Below, in pieces: positions 14,739 through 22,751 of a stretch of DNA of 24,521 bases. A program made the translations under genes and the position numbers. This DNA is from CAJWPI01 sp964571215 (lineage in GTDB: Bacteria; Pseudomonadota; Gammaproteobacteria; Magnimaribacterales; Magnimaribacteraceae): the NCBI GenBank assembly GCA_964571215.1, contig CAZMZZ010000022.1, positions 1 through 24,521 on the forward strand, given 5' to 3'. The notes beneath the pieces are model-generated. The model searched no databases. It saw only the letters and a program-made list of their open reading frames with translations, and was not told where the DNA came from. Positions within the stretch are counted from its first letter, which is position 1. Each line of letters starts with the position of its first letter.

Positions 14739-16106
14739 CTAGAATTCTTCAAGACCAGGGTTGATCTTACGTAATACATTTCTAAATTTGTCTTTTATTT
14801 TTTCTAAACTATTTTCATCAATAGCCTCAAATCTTAAAACTAATACTGGAGAGGTATTAGAGGCCCTTAAAAGACCCCAACCGTAATCAAATTCCACTCT
14901 TACACCATCTATATCGACTACATTAGCATCAGGAAAATTCATTGATGATTTAAATTCTTCAACATAAAGAAATTTTTTATTATCTTCTGTCTCTATGTTT
15001 ATTTCTGGAGTGGAGGTAAGGTTTGGTAGTGAAGCAAATAAATCCACCTCTGCCGGTTGAGTCGATACTATTTCTAGCATTCTTGCTCCAGAATAAATTG
15101 CGTCATCAAAACCTGGCCATCTATCATTAAAAAAGATATGCCCACTCATTTCTCCCCCTAAAGCAGCCGAAACTTCTCTAATTTTATTTTTGATAAATGA
15201 ATGACCGGTTTTAGAAATAACTGGTATACCACCATTCCTTGTTATTGATTCTGGAAGCAATTTAGAACATTTAACATCATAGACTATTTTTGAACCCTGC
15301 ATATTTTTTAAGACTTCTTCTGAAAACATTATCATTTGCATATCAGGGTAGATAATTTCTCCTAATGAACTTACAACACCTAATCTGTCGCCATCTCCAT
15401 CAAAGGCAATTCCAATTTCTGCACCTGAAGAGATTACTTTCTCTATCAAATCTTTCATATTTTCTGGTTTTGAAGGGTCGGGATGATGATTAGGAAAATT
15501 ACCATCTAAATCACTGAATAAATCTATAACTTCACATCCCAATCTTTTATAACATTCTTTTGCAAGAACGCTTGTTGCTCCGTTACCACAATCAATTACT
15601 ACTTTTACTTTCCTTTTTAATTTAACATTTGAAGCCAATTCTTTTAAATAGGCTTCTATTACTTTATCTTCTTTTTTCTTCCCTTCGCCCTCAGAATAAT
15701 CTAAAGATTCAATAATCTTTTTAATAGTTTGGATTTCTTCTCCAAACAAAGACTTATTTTCTATAACTATTTTAAATCCATTGTATTCAGATGGATTGTG
15801 ACTACCTGTTATTACAACACCATTGTTATATTGGAGTTTATAGGTTGAAAAATATAAAAGAGGAGTGGGAACAATCCCAAGGTCTACAACATTACATCCA
15901 GTTGAGATAATTCCCTGAGTAAGCCACTTAAACATATCTGGACTAGATAATCTCCCATCCCTTCCAACATTTATGCCATCTAGACCCCTTTTTATTATTG
16001 ATGTTCCCAGAGCTTTGCCAACAGATATAACAAGGTCTTTAGAGAGATCTTGATAAGCTATGCCTCTTATATCATAAGCTCGAAAAATTGATGGATTAAA
16101 ATTCAA
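14739..16106 (-). CDS. algC: Phosphomannomutase/phosphoglucomutase (AlgC type)
   Basis: A 455-residue alpha-D-phosphohexomutase interconverting 6- and 1-phosphates of mannose or glucose, supplying GDP-mannose or UDP-glucose for surface glycans. Motifs: SIFRAYDIRG near the start, the phosphoserine loop TGSHNPSEYNGFK (S102), the Mg site AFDGDGDR (D236, D238, D240) and the sugar-specificity loop GGEMSGHIFF (E319, S321), matching the dual-specificity P. aeruginosa AlgC (463 residues). The start is a TTG: the codon before it is TAA and no ATG or GTG lies before the conserved SIFRAYDIRG, so the TTG at 16106 is effectively forced. It is first in an operon with argB and slmA. Its product likely feeds the waa/GT genes transcribed the other way. 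Another name would be manB or a pgm-type gene. Confidence 0.92.
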   Translation of the reverse strand: MNFNPSIFRAYDIRGIAYQDLSKDLVISVGKALGTSIIKRGLDGINVGRDGRLSSPDMFKWLTQGIISTGCNVVDLGIVPTPLLYFSTYKLQYNNGVVITGSHNPSEYNGFKIVIENKSLFGEEIQTIKKIIESLDYSEGEGKKKEDKVIEAYLKELASNVKLKRKVKVVIDCGNGATSVLAKECYKRLGCEVIDLFSDLDGNFPNHHPDPSKPENMKDLIEKVISSGAEIGIAFDGDGDRLGVVSSLGEIIYPDMQMIMFSEEVLKNMQGSKIVYDVKCSKLLPESITRNGGIPVISKTGHSFIKNKIREVSAALGGEMSGHIFFNDRWPGFDDAIYSGARMLEIVSTQPAEVDLFASLPNLTSTPEINIETEDNKKFLYVEEFKSSMNFPDANVVDIDGVRVEFDYGWGLLRASNTSPVLVLRFEAIDENSLEKIKDKFRNVLRKINPGLEEF

Positions 16107-16142
16107 TTATAGATAGTGGAGTTATTATATTGATAGAGCCTT

Positions 16143-16170
16143 ATTATATAGCTTTATTCTTAGCACTTAA
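16143..16170 (-). promoter_or_regulatory. Candidate promoter for algC-argB-slmA
   Basis: Read on the minus strand, a perfect -10 TATAAT (16143-16148) is preceded 16 bp upstream by a weak -35 TTAAGT (16165-16170). Transcription would begin near 16136, about 30 bases before the TTG start. A second TATAAT at 16124-16129 lacks a recognisable -35. No Shine-Dalgarno sequence is apparent before the TTG. Confidence 0.35.
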
Positions 16171-16184
16171 TATAGACTTATAAT
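16157..16184 (+). promoter_or_regulatory. Candidate promoter for the ilvE-waa operon
   Basis: A perfect -10 TATAAT (16179-16184) with a poor -35 TTCTTA (16157-16162) at 16 bp spacing faces the ilvE gene. It would give a leader of roughly 38 bases. It overlaps the candidate algC promoter on the opposite strand, so the two may compete. No attenuator-like leader peptide or terminator was seen before ilvE. Confidence 0.4.
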
Positions 16185-16215
16185 AAGTTAAAGAATTTAA
16201 TACTATAAATTAACT

Positions 16216-16223
16216 AAAGGAGG
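16216..16223 (+). promoter_or_regulatory. Strong Shine-Dalgarno sequence fixing the TTG start of ilvE
   Basis: AAAGGAGG lies 5 bases before the TTG at 16229 and is the best ribosome-binding site in the window. It compensates for the weak start codon and selects this TTG over the next in-frame TTG at 16235. Confidence 0.75.
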
Positions 16224-16228
16224 AAGTT

Positions 16229-17152
16229 TTGTCTTTGTCAGATAAAGAAGGCTTGATCTGGTTTGATGGAGAGGTGGTTGATTGGAAGCAAGCTAAAACA
16301 CACGTATTAACCTACACTTTACATTATGGATTGGGTGTTTTTGAGGGAGTTAGAGCTTACTCCACACCGAAAGGCACATGTATATTTCGTCTACATGACC
16401 ATACGGATAGACTTTTTAAATCAGCAGAAACTATAGGGATGAAGATACCTTTTTCTCAAATGGAACTTAATAATGCTCAAGCAGAAGTGGTTTCGCTTAA
16501 TAATTTAAAGGAATCATATATCAGGCCAATGTGTTTTTATGGATCAGAAGGTTTGGGTATAAGATTTGATGGCTTAAGTATTCATACAATTGTGGCAGCC
16601 TGGGAGTGGCCTTCTTATATGGATCCTGAAGCTCAGATAAAAGGTATAAAAGTAAAAGTCTCCTCTTACAAGAGACAGGTTAGAGATGAGGTAGCAAATG
16701 CTAAGATTAATGGTAATTATGTTCAGTCAACTGTTGCTCTTAACGAGGCTTTAGAACAGGGATTTGAAGAGACTCTTATGCTTGATTCAGAGGGTTTTGT
16801 ATCTGAAGGAAGTGGAGAAAATTTTTTCATGGTTAAAGATAATCTGCTCATTAGTCCAGATTTGGATTCTTGTTTAGATGGTATTACTAGAAGAACTATT
16901 ATTAGTTTAGCAAAACAACTAAACATTGATTTTGAAGAAAGAAAAATTAAGTTAGAAGAGGTATTTGATAGTGATGAAGCTTTTTTTACTGGCACAGCAG
17001 CTGAAGTTGTTCCAATAAACTCTCTTGATAATAAGAAAATATCTAATGGCTTAAGGGGACCTATTACTGAGAAATTACAAAAAGCTTATCTAGATCAAGT
17101 GAGAGGAAAAAGTACCGAGAATAAGGATTGGCTTACTCCTGTTGGCAGTTAA
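16229..17152 (+). CDS. ilvE: Branched-chain amino acid aminotransferase
   Basis: IlvE is a fold type IV PLP enzyme performing the last step of valine, leucine and isoleucine synthesis with glutamate as amino donor. The 307-residue protein resembles E. coli IlvE throughout: LHYGLGVFEGVRAY (31-44), YIRPMCF (97-103), the PLP lysine K159 in NAKINGNY, SEGSGENFF, DGITRRTII and FFTGTAAEVVP. It starts with TTG behind a strong AAAGGAGG. It leads a long plus-strand operon: waaF begins 12 bp after its stop. An ilvE-waaF junction is also found in Pseudomonas aeruginosa, so this is an old gene order rather than a functional link to LPS. Confidence 0.95.
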   Translation: MSLSDKEGLIWFDGEVVDWKQAKTHVLTYTLHYGLGVFEGVRAYSTPKGTCIFRLHDHTDRLFKSAETIGMKIPFSQMELNNAQAEVVSLNNLKESYIRPMCFYGSEGLGIRFDGLSIHTIVAAWEWPSYMDPEAQIKGIKVKVSSYKRQVRDEVANAKINGNYVQSTVALNEALEQGFEETLMLDSEGFVSEGSGENFFMVKDNLLISPDLDSCLDGITRRTIISLAKQLNIDFEERKIKLEEVFDSDEAFFTGTAAEVVPINSLDNKKISNGLRGPITEKLQKAYLDQVRGKSTENKDWLTPVGS

Positions 17153-17164
17153 GGTTTCAACATC

Positions 17165-18187
17165 ATGAAGATATTGATTGTAGGACCTTCTTGGGTTGGT
17201 GATTCAATTATATCCCAGAGTTTATTTAAGGTAATTAAGTCAAACAACAAAGACTCAAAAATAGAAGTTATAGCCCCAAAGTGGACTAAAGAGATTTTTT
17301 TAAGAATGAAAGAAGTTTCTAGAACCATACTATTACCATTTGATCATGGTGATTTTAAATTTAAAGAAAGGGTGCAAATAGGAAAAAACCTAAAAAATGA
17401 GAACTATGACCAATCAATTGTTTTACCTAATTCTCTGAAATCATCACTAGTCCCCTTTTATGCTGATATACCATTAAGAACAGGATGGAGAGGAGAGTAT
17501 AGATATTTTCTATTAAATGACCTTAGGACATTAAATGAAGTAAGTTATCCTAGAATGGTTGATAGATTTGTAGCCTTGGGTTTAAAAGAGTTAGACACTC
17601 TTCCGGTAGATATACCTTATCCAAGACTTGATGTAGATACAGAAAATTTGAAGAGATTGTCTTCACTATATGGCATCTATCTAAATAAGCCTACAATTGC
17701 ATTTTGTCCAGGAGCTGAATTTGGGCCAGCTAAAAGGTGGCCTGCTCATTATTATGCAAAAGTTGTTAACGAATTTTTATCTAAACAATGGCAAATTCTA
17801 TTACTAGGATCACCTAATGATATTTCCGTTGGTGAGCAAATTGAGCAAAATATCTATTCTAAGAATTCAGTCCTAAACTTAATAGGTAAAACCAAATTAG
17901 TTGATGTAGTAGATATTTTATCGGTACCAGAAGTAGTAGTAAGTAATGATTCTGGTCTAATGCATATTGCAGCAGCTCTTGACACTAAACTATTAGCATT
18001 ATATGGACCTACGTCTCCAGACTTTACTCCTCCACTATGTAAAAGGTCCATCATCATGAGAAAAAATAAGGGCTATAGTAAGACTAGGAAGGGTTCTGGT
18101 TCTGAAGGTTATCACCAAAGCCTTATAGATATTAGACCTACTGAAGTTATTGAACATTTGCATTTAATGACAGGTTCAGAAATCTAG
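17165..18187 (+). CDS. waaF: ADP-heptose:LPS heptosyltransferase II
   Basis: WaaF adds the second L-glycero-D-manno-heptose to the LPS inner core at the cytoplasmic face of the inner membrane. The 340-residue GT9 protein has the N-terminal GPSWVGDSI motif with the presumed catalytic base D13, VLPNSLKSSLVPF (86-98), RTGWRGEYRY, the nucleotide-sugar site CPGAEFGPAKRWP (181-193), NDSGLMHIAAAL (261-272) and GPTSPDFTPP (281-290). These match E. coli WaaF closely, more so than WaaC. The C-terminal GYHQSLIDI is also WaaF-like. waaG follows with a 7-bp gap. The waaC gene that sits between waaF and waaG in pseudomonads is missing from this locus. Confidence 0.95.
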   Translation: MKILIVGPSWVGDSIISQSLFKVIKSNNKDSKIEVIAPKWTKEIFLRMKEVSRTILLPFDHGDFKFKERVQIGKNLKNENYDQSIVLPNSLKSSLVPFYADIPLRTGWRGEYRYFLLNDLRTLNEVSYPRMVDRFVALGLKELDTLPVDIPYPRLDVDTENLKRLSSLYGIYLNKPTIAFCPGAEFGPAKRWPAHYYAKVVNEFLSKQWQILLLGSPNDISVGEQIEQNIYSKNSVLNLIGKTKLVDVVDILSVPEVVVSNDSGLMHIAAALDTKLLALYGPTSPDFTPPLCKRSIIMRKNKGYSKTRKGSGSEGYHQSLIDIRPTEVIEHLHLMTGSEI

Positions 18188-18194
18188 AAGATTG

Positions 18195-19310
18195 GTGAAA
18201 AGAAAAATCATAGCATTACTTATATTTAAATATTTTCCTTATGGTGGATTACAAAGAGATTTCTTGGAAGTAGCAAAAGAACTTTTAAAAAGAAATCTTA
18301 AGCTCAAAGTTTTGGCTGGAAGTTGGCAAGGGGAAAAGCCTTTTAATCTAGATATTAAAGAATTAGACAACAGGGGTTTGACCAACCATGGTAAAAATAT
18401 AGATTTTTATAAGAAAGCAAAAATAGAATTAGAAAAGATTAATCCAGATCTAGTTTTCGGATTTAATAAAATGCCTGGTCTTGATGTTTATTTAGCTGCA
18501 GATACTTGTTTTAAACATTTTTCTAAACGAAAGAATCTTTTATCCAAATTATTACCCAGATTTAAAGCATCTATAAATTATGAAAGTGCTGTCTTCGGTA
18601 AGGAGAGTAAAACTAAATCTCTACTTTTAAATGAAAAACAAAAACAAGAGTTTTACGAAGAGTACGAAACTGATGGGTCTAGGTTAGTTTTAATTCCTCC
18701 AGGATTATCTTTGAAGTGGCGTAAGAAAACCAAAGAAAATAGCTTTCGTAAGAATCTAAAGTTAAATGAAAAAAGCATTCTTATGCTTTTTGTTGGGTCT
18801 AGCTTTTATAGGAAAGGGTTAGATAGAGCAATAAGGTGTTTAGCTAATTTTAGGCATTCAGGAAAAGAAGAAATATATCTTGTTGTTGCTGGAGAAGATG
18901 ACAAGTCTCCATTCCTAAAACTCGCTAATAAGCTTGGAATTCAAGATAAAGTGATCTTTTTAGGGCCAAGAGATGATATTCAAGAAATTATGTGTTCTAG
19001 TGACTTGCTGATTCATCCAGCAAGAGAAGAGGCAGCAGGGAATGTAATAATAGAGTCTATGATAAGCGAGCTTCCCATATTAACTTCTGAAGAAGTGGGT
19101 TTTTCAGGTTATGTTGATAAGTACAACGCAGGAAATGTTATTCCTGAACCTTTTGATCAAAACCATCTTAATAATTCAGCTCTATCAATGGTTAGTAATT
19201 CACAATTAAAATCTCATAAAGCTAGTCTTTTGAATTTAAGAAATGATGACTTCTTTTTTTCAAGGTTTAATTTTATTGGAGATTTTATTGAAAAAGAAGT
19301 CTATGAATAA
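18195..19310 (+). CDS. waaG: LPS core glucosyltransferase I (WaaG, GT4)
   Basis: WaaG transfers glucose (or a related hexose) onto the second heptose of the LPS core. The roughly 371-residue GT-B protein shows KYFPYGGLQRDF near the start, TNHGKN, GFNKMPGLDVYLAADTC (about 89-105), PPGL, a GSSFYRKGLDRAI motif and the GT4 EX7E pair in EEAAGNVIIE (about 279 and 287), all shared with E. coli WaaG. Two starts are possible: TTG at 18192 or GTG at 18195. I chose GTG because the AGAAG at 18186-18190 is 4 bases from it but only 1 base from the TTG. The last 8 bases overlap the ATG of the kinase gene. Confidence 0.93.
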   Translation: MKRKIIALLIFKYFPYGGLQRDFLEVAKELLKRNLKLKVLAGSWQGEKPFNLDIKELDNRGLTNHGKNIDFYKKAKIELEKINPDLVFGFNKMPGLDVYLAADTCFKHFSKRKNLLSKLLPRFKASINYESAVFGKESKTKSLLLNEKQKQEFYEEYETDGSRLVLIPPGLSLKWRKKTKENSFRKNLKLNEKSILMLFVGSSFYRKGLDRAIRCLANFRHSGKEEIYLVVAGEDDKSPFLKLANKLGIQDKVIFLGPRDDIQEIMCSSDLLIHPAREEAAGNVIIESMISELPILTSEEVGFSGYVDKYNAGNVIPEPFDQNHLNNSALSMVSNSQLKSHKASLLNLRNDDFFFSRFNFIGDFIEKEVYE

Positions 19311-20793
19311 CTTATTACTTTTAGATAAGAATCTTAAAGATCTCTTCTATAAGAAAGACCCCTTTAGGGTTGTTGAAGAGTTGGAAGGTAAGATTTATAG
19401 AGAATACGCAAATCGTGTTACTAAAGAATTCAATTTAAATAATCAAAGATACTTTGTGAAATATCATAAAGAAGTTGGTTGGAAGGAAATATTTAAGAAT
19501 CTAATCCAATTTAAGCTTCCTGTAATAGGAGCAAAACAAGAATGGATTGCTCTTAATAAGTTAAAATCTCTTCAAATAAGCTGTCCTGAACCTGTAGCCT
19601 TTTTCTCTCGAGGAACGAATCCAGCTAAAAGGTATTCATTCATAATTACTAAAGCCCTTATTAACACTATTTCTCTTGAAGATCTGTTAATAAAAGAAAA
19701 GAAGGTTTTATCTTTAAATAAAAAAAGGGAACTCATTGAAAGGTTAGCCCTTCTTTCAAGAAGACTGCATCTAAATGGAATAAATCACAGAGATTTTTAT
19801 TTGTGTCATTTCCATGTTCTAAAGGAACAGGATTTCTCTAAAGGAAAAATTTTTCTGATTGACCTTCATAGAGCCCAGATAAGGAAAAAGGTTCCAAAAC
19901 GCTGGATTACTAAAGACATAGGCGGCTTGCTTCATTCTGCTATGAGTTTAGGGTTATCTGAAAGAGATAGTTATAGATTTTTAGAAATTTATTTTAATAA
20001 GTCACTAAGGCAGATACTTAAAGAAAAAAGGGGCTTTATTAGAAGCATTAGAAAAAGGGCTTTGCACATGTATATGAATCCTATACTGAAAGAAATCAAC
20101 ATAAAGGCTGAGAAAGCAGAGCCAAACTCACAGTATTTACTGGGAAAAGAAGAAGGAAAAAGATGGATAGCTAAGAAGTCTTTTTTTAATCAAGGTTTAT
20201 CAAAAGTTATTGCTCATCCTGACGAATTTATGTCTAAAGGAGAAGAAATTAAATTTGAGAAAGGCAATCATATAGTTGCTGTAGATTTACCAAAGTATTC
20301 TATTTTTATAAAGAAATTCCAGTTAAAAGGAATTATCCATTATTTAAGAAAATTTTTTAGTCGTACTAGAGCAATAACAGCTTGGGAGGCATCCCATTGG
20401 CTAAACATTGTTGGGATTAAGACAATCACTCCATTAGCAGTTATTGAAACGTATGATATGTTTACTACTAAAGAGTCTTACTTGATTACACTCAAACAAT
20501 CAGGTGAAAGACTAGATCAAATCGAAATAACTAGCCTTTTAGAAAAGTTAATTCCAAATAGAATGAGTGCTTTATTAAAACGTCTAAATTGGATAGGTTT
20601 TAATCATGGAGACGCAAAAGGTTCTAATTTCTTTTTTGATAATAAAAGTTTAATTGTCTCTGATTTAGATGATTGTAAAAGAAGACTATTTCAGATTATT
20701 CTGAAGAAGAAACTATTTAAAGATAAAAAAAGAATTTTAAAAAGTTTTGACAGTTATCCAAGAATTAAAGAATCTTTGTCAAGAAGGTTTTGA
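19303..20793 (+). CDS. waaP: Fused LPS core heptose kinase: WaaP domain plus a second kinase-like domain
   Basis: WaaP phosphorylates heptose I of the inner core. Residues 1 to about 258 match E. coli WaaP (265 residues) end to end: FVKYHKEVGWKEIFKNL with K53, PVIGAKQEW, TISLEDL, the catalytic loop INHRDFYLCHF (D164) and LIDLHRAQIR (D187). The protein then continues for about 240 residues as a second kinase-like unit with its own lysine pair in IFIKKF (K337/K338), a helix-C-like glutamate in TAWEASHWL (E362), catalytic loop NHGDAKGSNFFF (D437, K439, N442) and metal aspartate in VSDLDD (D454). Total 496 residues, about twice the usual length. Pseudomonas carries separate kinase genes (waaP, wapP and others) here, so this may be a fusion of such neighbours. 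I chose ATG 19303 because an upstream in-frame ATG (19243) would overlap waaG by 68 bp and the WaaP homology starts here. Confidence 0.9.
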   Translation: MNNLLLLDKNLKDLFYKKDPFRVVEELEGKIYREYANRVTKEFNLNNQRYFVKYHKEVGWKEIFKNLIQFKLPVIGAKQEWIALNKLKSLQISCPEPVAFFSRGTNPAKRYSFIITKALINTISLEDLLIKEKKVLSLNKKRELIERLALLSRRLHLNGINHRDFYLCHFHVLKEQDFSKGKIFLIDLHRAQIRKKVPKRWITKDIGGLLHSAMSLGLSERDSYRFLEIYFNKSLRQILKEKRGFIRSIRKRALHMYMNPILKEINIKAEKAEPNSQYLLGKEEGKRWIAKKSFFNQGLSKVIAHPDEFMSKGEEIKFEKGNHIVAVDLPKYSIFIKKFQLKGIIHYLRKFFSRTRAITAWEASHWLNIVGIKTITPLAVIETYDMFTTKESYLITLKQSGERLDQIEITSLLEKLIPNRMSALLKRLNWIGFNHGDAKGSNFFFDNKSLIVSDLDDCKRRLFQIILKKKLFKDKKRILKSFDSYPRIKESLSRRF

Positions 20794-20799
20794 CTAAGA

Positions 20800-22038
20800 A
20801 TGAGGATAGGTTTATTAAGCTACAGAAGCAACCAGTTTTCTGGTGGACAAGGTATTTATGTAAAACATCTTAGCCATGCTCTAGTAAAGCTTGGACATGA
20901 AGTAGATGTCATATCTGGTCCTCCGTATCCAGATTTGCACCAATCTATAAATTTAATCAAGATACCCAGCCTGAATCTTTTTGATTTAGATGATCATCAG
21001 CGTTTGAGGTCTTTCAAATTTGAGTATCTTGGGAACTTTACTAATTTAGTTGAATGGACTGGGGTATTATCTGGTGGTTTTCCAGAGCCATATACTTTTG
21101 GAAGGAGAGTAAAAGATTTTCTTAAAAGAGAAGCTAAAAAATACGATGTAATTCATGATAATCAGTCTTTGTGTCATGCATTACTAGGTTTTCAAAAGCT
21201 GATTCCTCTAGTTGCTACAATCCACCATCCTATTTCTCAAGATCACAGACTAGAGTTACAGGAGGCTTCAAACTGGAAACAAAAATTGTCTACTAATAGG
21301 TGGCATTCATTTTTAAGCATGCAAAAGAAAGTAGCTCCGAGATTAAATCGTATAGTTTGCCCCTCAAATCAATCAAAAAAAGATGTCATGAAAGAATTTA
21401 AGGTAGATGAAAAAAATATAGATGTTGTGCTAAATGGTATAGATATAGAAGGATTTACCAGACATAAAAATATTAAAGTAGAACCTTACCGAATTATTAC
21501 AACAGCTAGTGCTGATGTTCCTCTTAAGGGATTGAAGTTTCTAATAGAAGCCATGCCAACAATAATTAAAAAATTTCCAGAGGCTCATTTGGTAGTAATC
21601 GGCAAAGCTAAGCAAGAAGGGAAAATTCTTAAAAAAATCTCTAACCTCAATTTAGAGAGCAAGATTTCTTTTCATTCAGGTTTAAGTCAATTTGAATTAG
21701 TTTCCCTTTATTCTTCTTCTCAGATTAGTGTGATCCCCTCTCTGTATGAAGGTTTTGGTTTTGGAGCTGGGGAAGCTATGTCCTGTGAGTTGCCATTAAT
21801 TTCAACTAGGTCAGGAGGTTTAAAGGAAGTCATTGGTCAAGATGCAGCAGTTGAAATTGAATCTGGCTCATCAGAAGCTATTGCCATTGCAGTAAAAGAA
21901 CTTTTTTCTGACGAAGAAAGACAACATGCACTCTCAAGGTTAGGTAGGAAAAGAATGGAGAATGAATTTAACTGGATGAAGGCAGCAAAAGGATATGAAA
22001 AAATATATGTTAAAGCAATTGAAGAGTTTCAATATTAA
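20800..22038 (+). CDS. GT4-family glycosyltransferase of unknown specificity
   Basis: A 412-residue GT-B glycosyltransferase. The acceptor-side N-terminal domain has SGGQGIYVKHLSHAL (14-28), VISGPPYPD (37-45), HDNQSL (119-124) and ATIHHPIS (139-146). The donor-side C-terminal domain has the basic K243 in PLKGL and the EX7E pair E317/E325 in LYEGFGFGAGE, typical of retaining GT4 enzymes. It is not WaaG-like in its N-terminal domain. It has no signal peptide or membrane helix and probably works at the inner face of the inner membrane. It begins 6 bp after the kinase gene. A SAM methyltransferase follows 5 bp downstream, and then a toroid-fold protein. The SGGQG(I/V)YV N-terminus reminds me of uncharacterised GT4 proteins of actinobacteria with the same neighbours; this is recollection, not a search result. 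Donor and acceptor are unknown. Confidence 0.85.
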   Translation: MRIGLLSYRSNQFSGGQGIYVKHLSHALVKLGHEVDVISGPPYPDLHQSINLIKIPSLNLFDLDDHQRLRSFKFEYLGNFTNLVEWTGVLSGGFPEPYTFGRRVKDFLKREAKKYDVIHDNQSLCHALLGFQKLIPLVATIHHPISQDHRLELQEASNWKQKLSTNRWHSFLSMQKKVAPRLNRIVCPSNQSKKDVMKEFKVDEKNIDVVLNGIDIEGFTRHKNIKVEPYRIITTASADVPLKGLKFLIEAMPTIIKKFPEAHLVVIGKAKQEGKILKKISNLNLESKISFHSGLSQFELVSLYSSSQISVIPSLYEGFGFGAGEAMSCELPLISTRSGGLKEVIGQDAAVEIESGSSEAIAIAVKELFSDEERQHALSRLGRKRMENEFNWMKAAKGYEKIYVKAIEEFQY

Positions 22039-22043
22039 AGCAA

Positions 22044-22751
22044 ATGCAGACTATTAATTTAGATAAATTAAACATTAATGTAGGCGATATAGTTCTAGAT
22101 ATAGGATGTGGAGAAGGAAGGCATAGCATAAGCCTTCATGTAGACAAAAAAGTAAATGCAGTTGGAATGGATTTATCTATGGAGGATATGAAAATAGCCA
22201 AAAAAAGAATTAAAGATTTTTCTATCCCAGACAGCAATAAGACTTCATGTGTTTTCGGGTTGGGAGACATAAATTACCTTCCATTTAAAGACAATGTTTA
22301 TGATGCAGTTATATGTTCTGAAGTTTTAGAACATTTAGAGTCCCTTGAAAAAGCAGTTTCTGAGATAGTTAGAGTTCTAAAACCAGGTGGTATTTTAGCT
22401 GTGAGCGTTCCCAGGTACCTACCAGAACTGATTTGTTGGAAGCTAAGTCCAGAGTATTCTAAAACTCCAGGAGGGCATGTAAGAATTTTTAAACAAAGAG
22501 AATTAAAACATTTAATTTTAAAAGAAACAGTAAAGTTCAAATCATTTCATTGGGCACATGCACTACATTCCCCTTACTGGTGGCTAAAGTGTTTTTTTTG
22601 GAGAGGGCAAGAAGAACACTGGTTAGTAAAAAAATATCATAAATTTCTTGTCTGGGATCTAATTAAGAGCCCTTTATTAACAAGATTTCTTGAAGTTATG
22701 CTTCAACCTTTTATAGGAAAAAGTCTAGTAATGTATTTTATTAAAGATTAA
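22044..22751 (+). CDS. Class I SAM-dependent methyltransferase (Methyltransf_11 type)
   Basis: A 235-residue small-molecule-type methyltransferase. Motif I is VLDIGCGEG (17-25), followed by GMDLS, LPFKDNVYDAVICSEVLEHL (motif IV region) and VRVLKPGG. The last 90 residues are distinctive: GGHVRIFKQREL, then an aromatic-rich stretch with WAHALHSPYWWLKCFFW and a basic-hydrophobic tail that could sit on a membrane surface or bind a lipid-linked substrate (inference). The start is ATG at 22044, 5 bases after the GT4 stop. Its stop overlaps the next start as TAATG. It could be mistaken for a UbiE- or UbiG-like enzyme, but the aromatic C-terminal segment and the context argue for a role with the GT4 and toroid proteins. 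Confidence 0.82.
   Translation: MQTINLDKLNINVGDIVLDIGCGEGRHSISLHVDKKVNAVGMDLSMEDMKIAKKRIKDFSIPDSNKTSCVFGLGDINYLPFKDNVYDAVICSEVLEHLESLEKAVSEIVRVLKPGGILAVSVPRYLPELICWKLSPEYSKTPGGHVRIFKQRELKHLILKETVKFKSFHWAHALHSPYWWLKCFFWRGQEEHWLVKKYHKFLVWDLIKSPLLTRFLEVMLQPFIGKSLVMYFIKD

Noticed and set aside
19243..19302. An upstream ATG that would extend the fused kinase by 20 residues
   Set aside because: It would overlap waaG by 68 bp, the extra residues have no counterpart in WaaP, and the ATG at 19303 has a purine-rich AAGAAG upstream and the usual short stop/start overlap.
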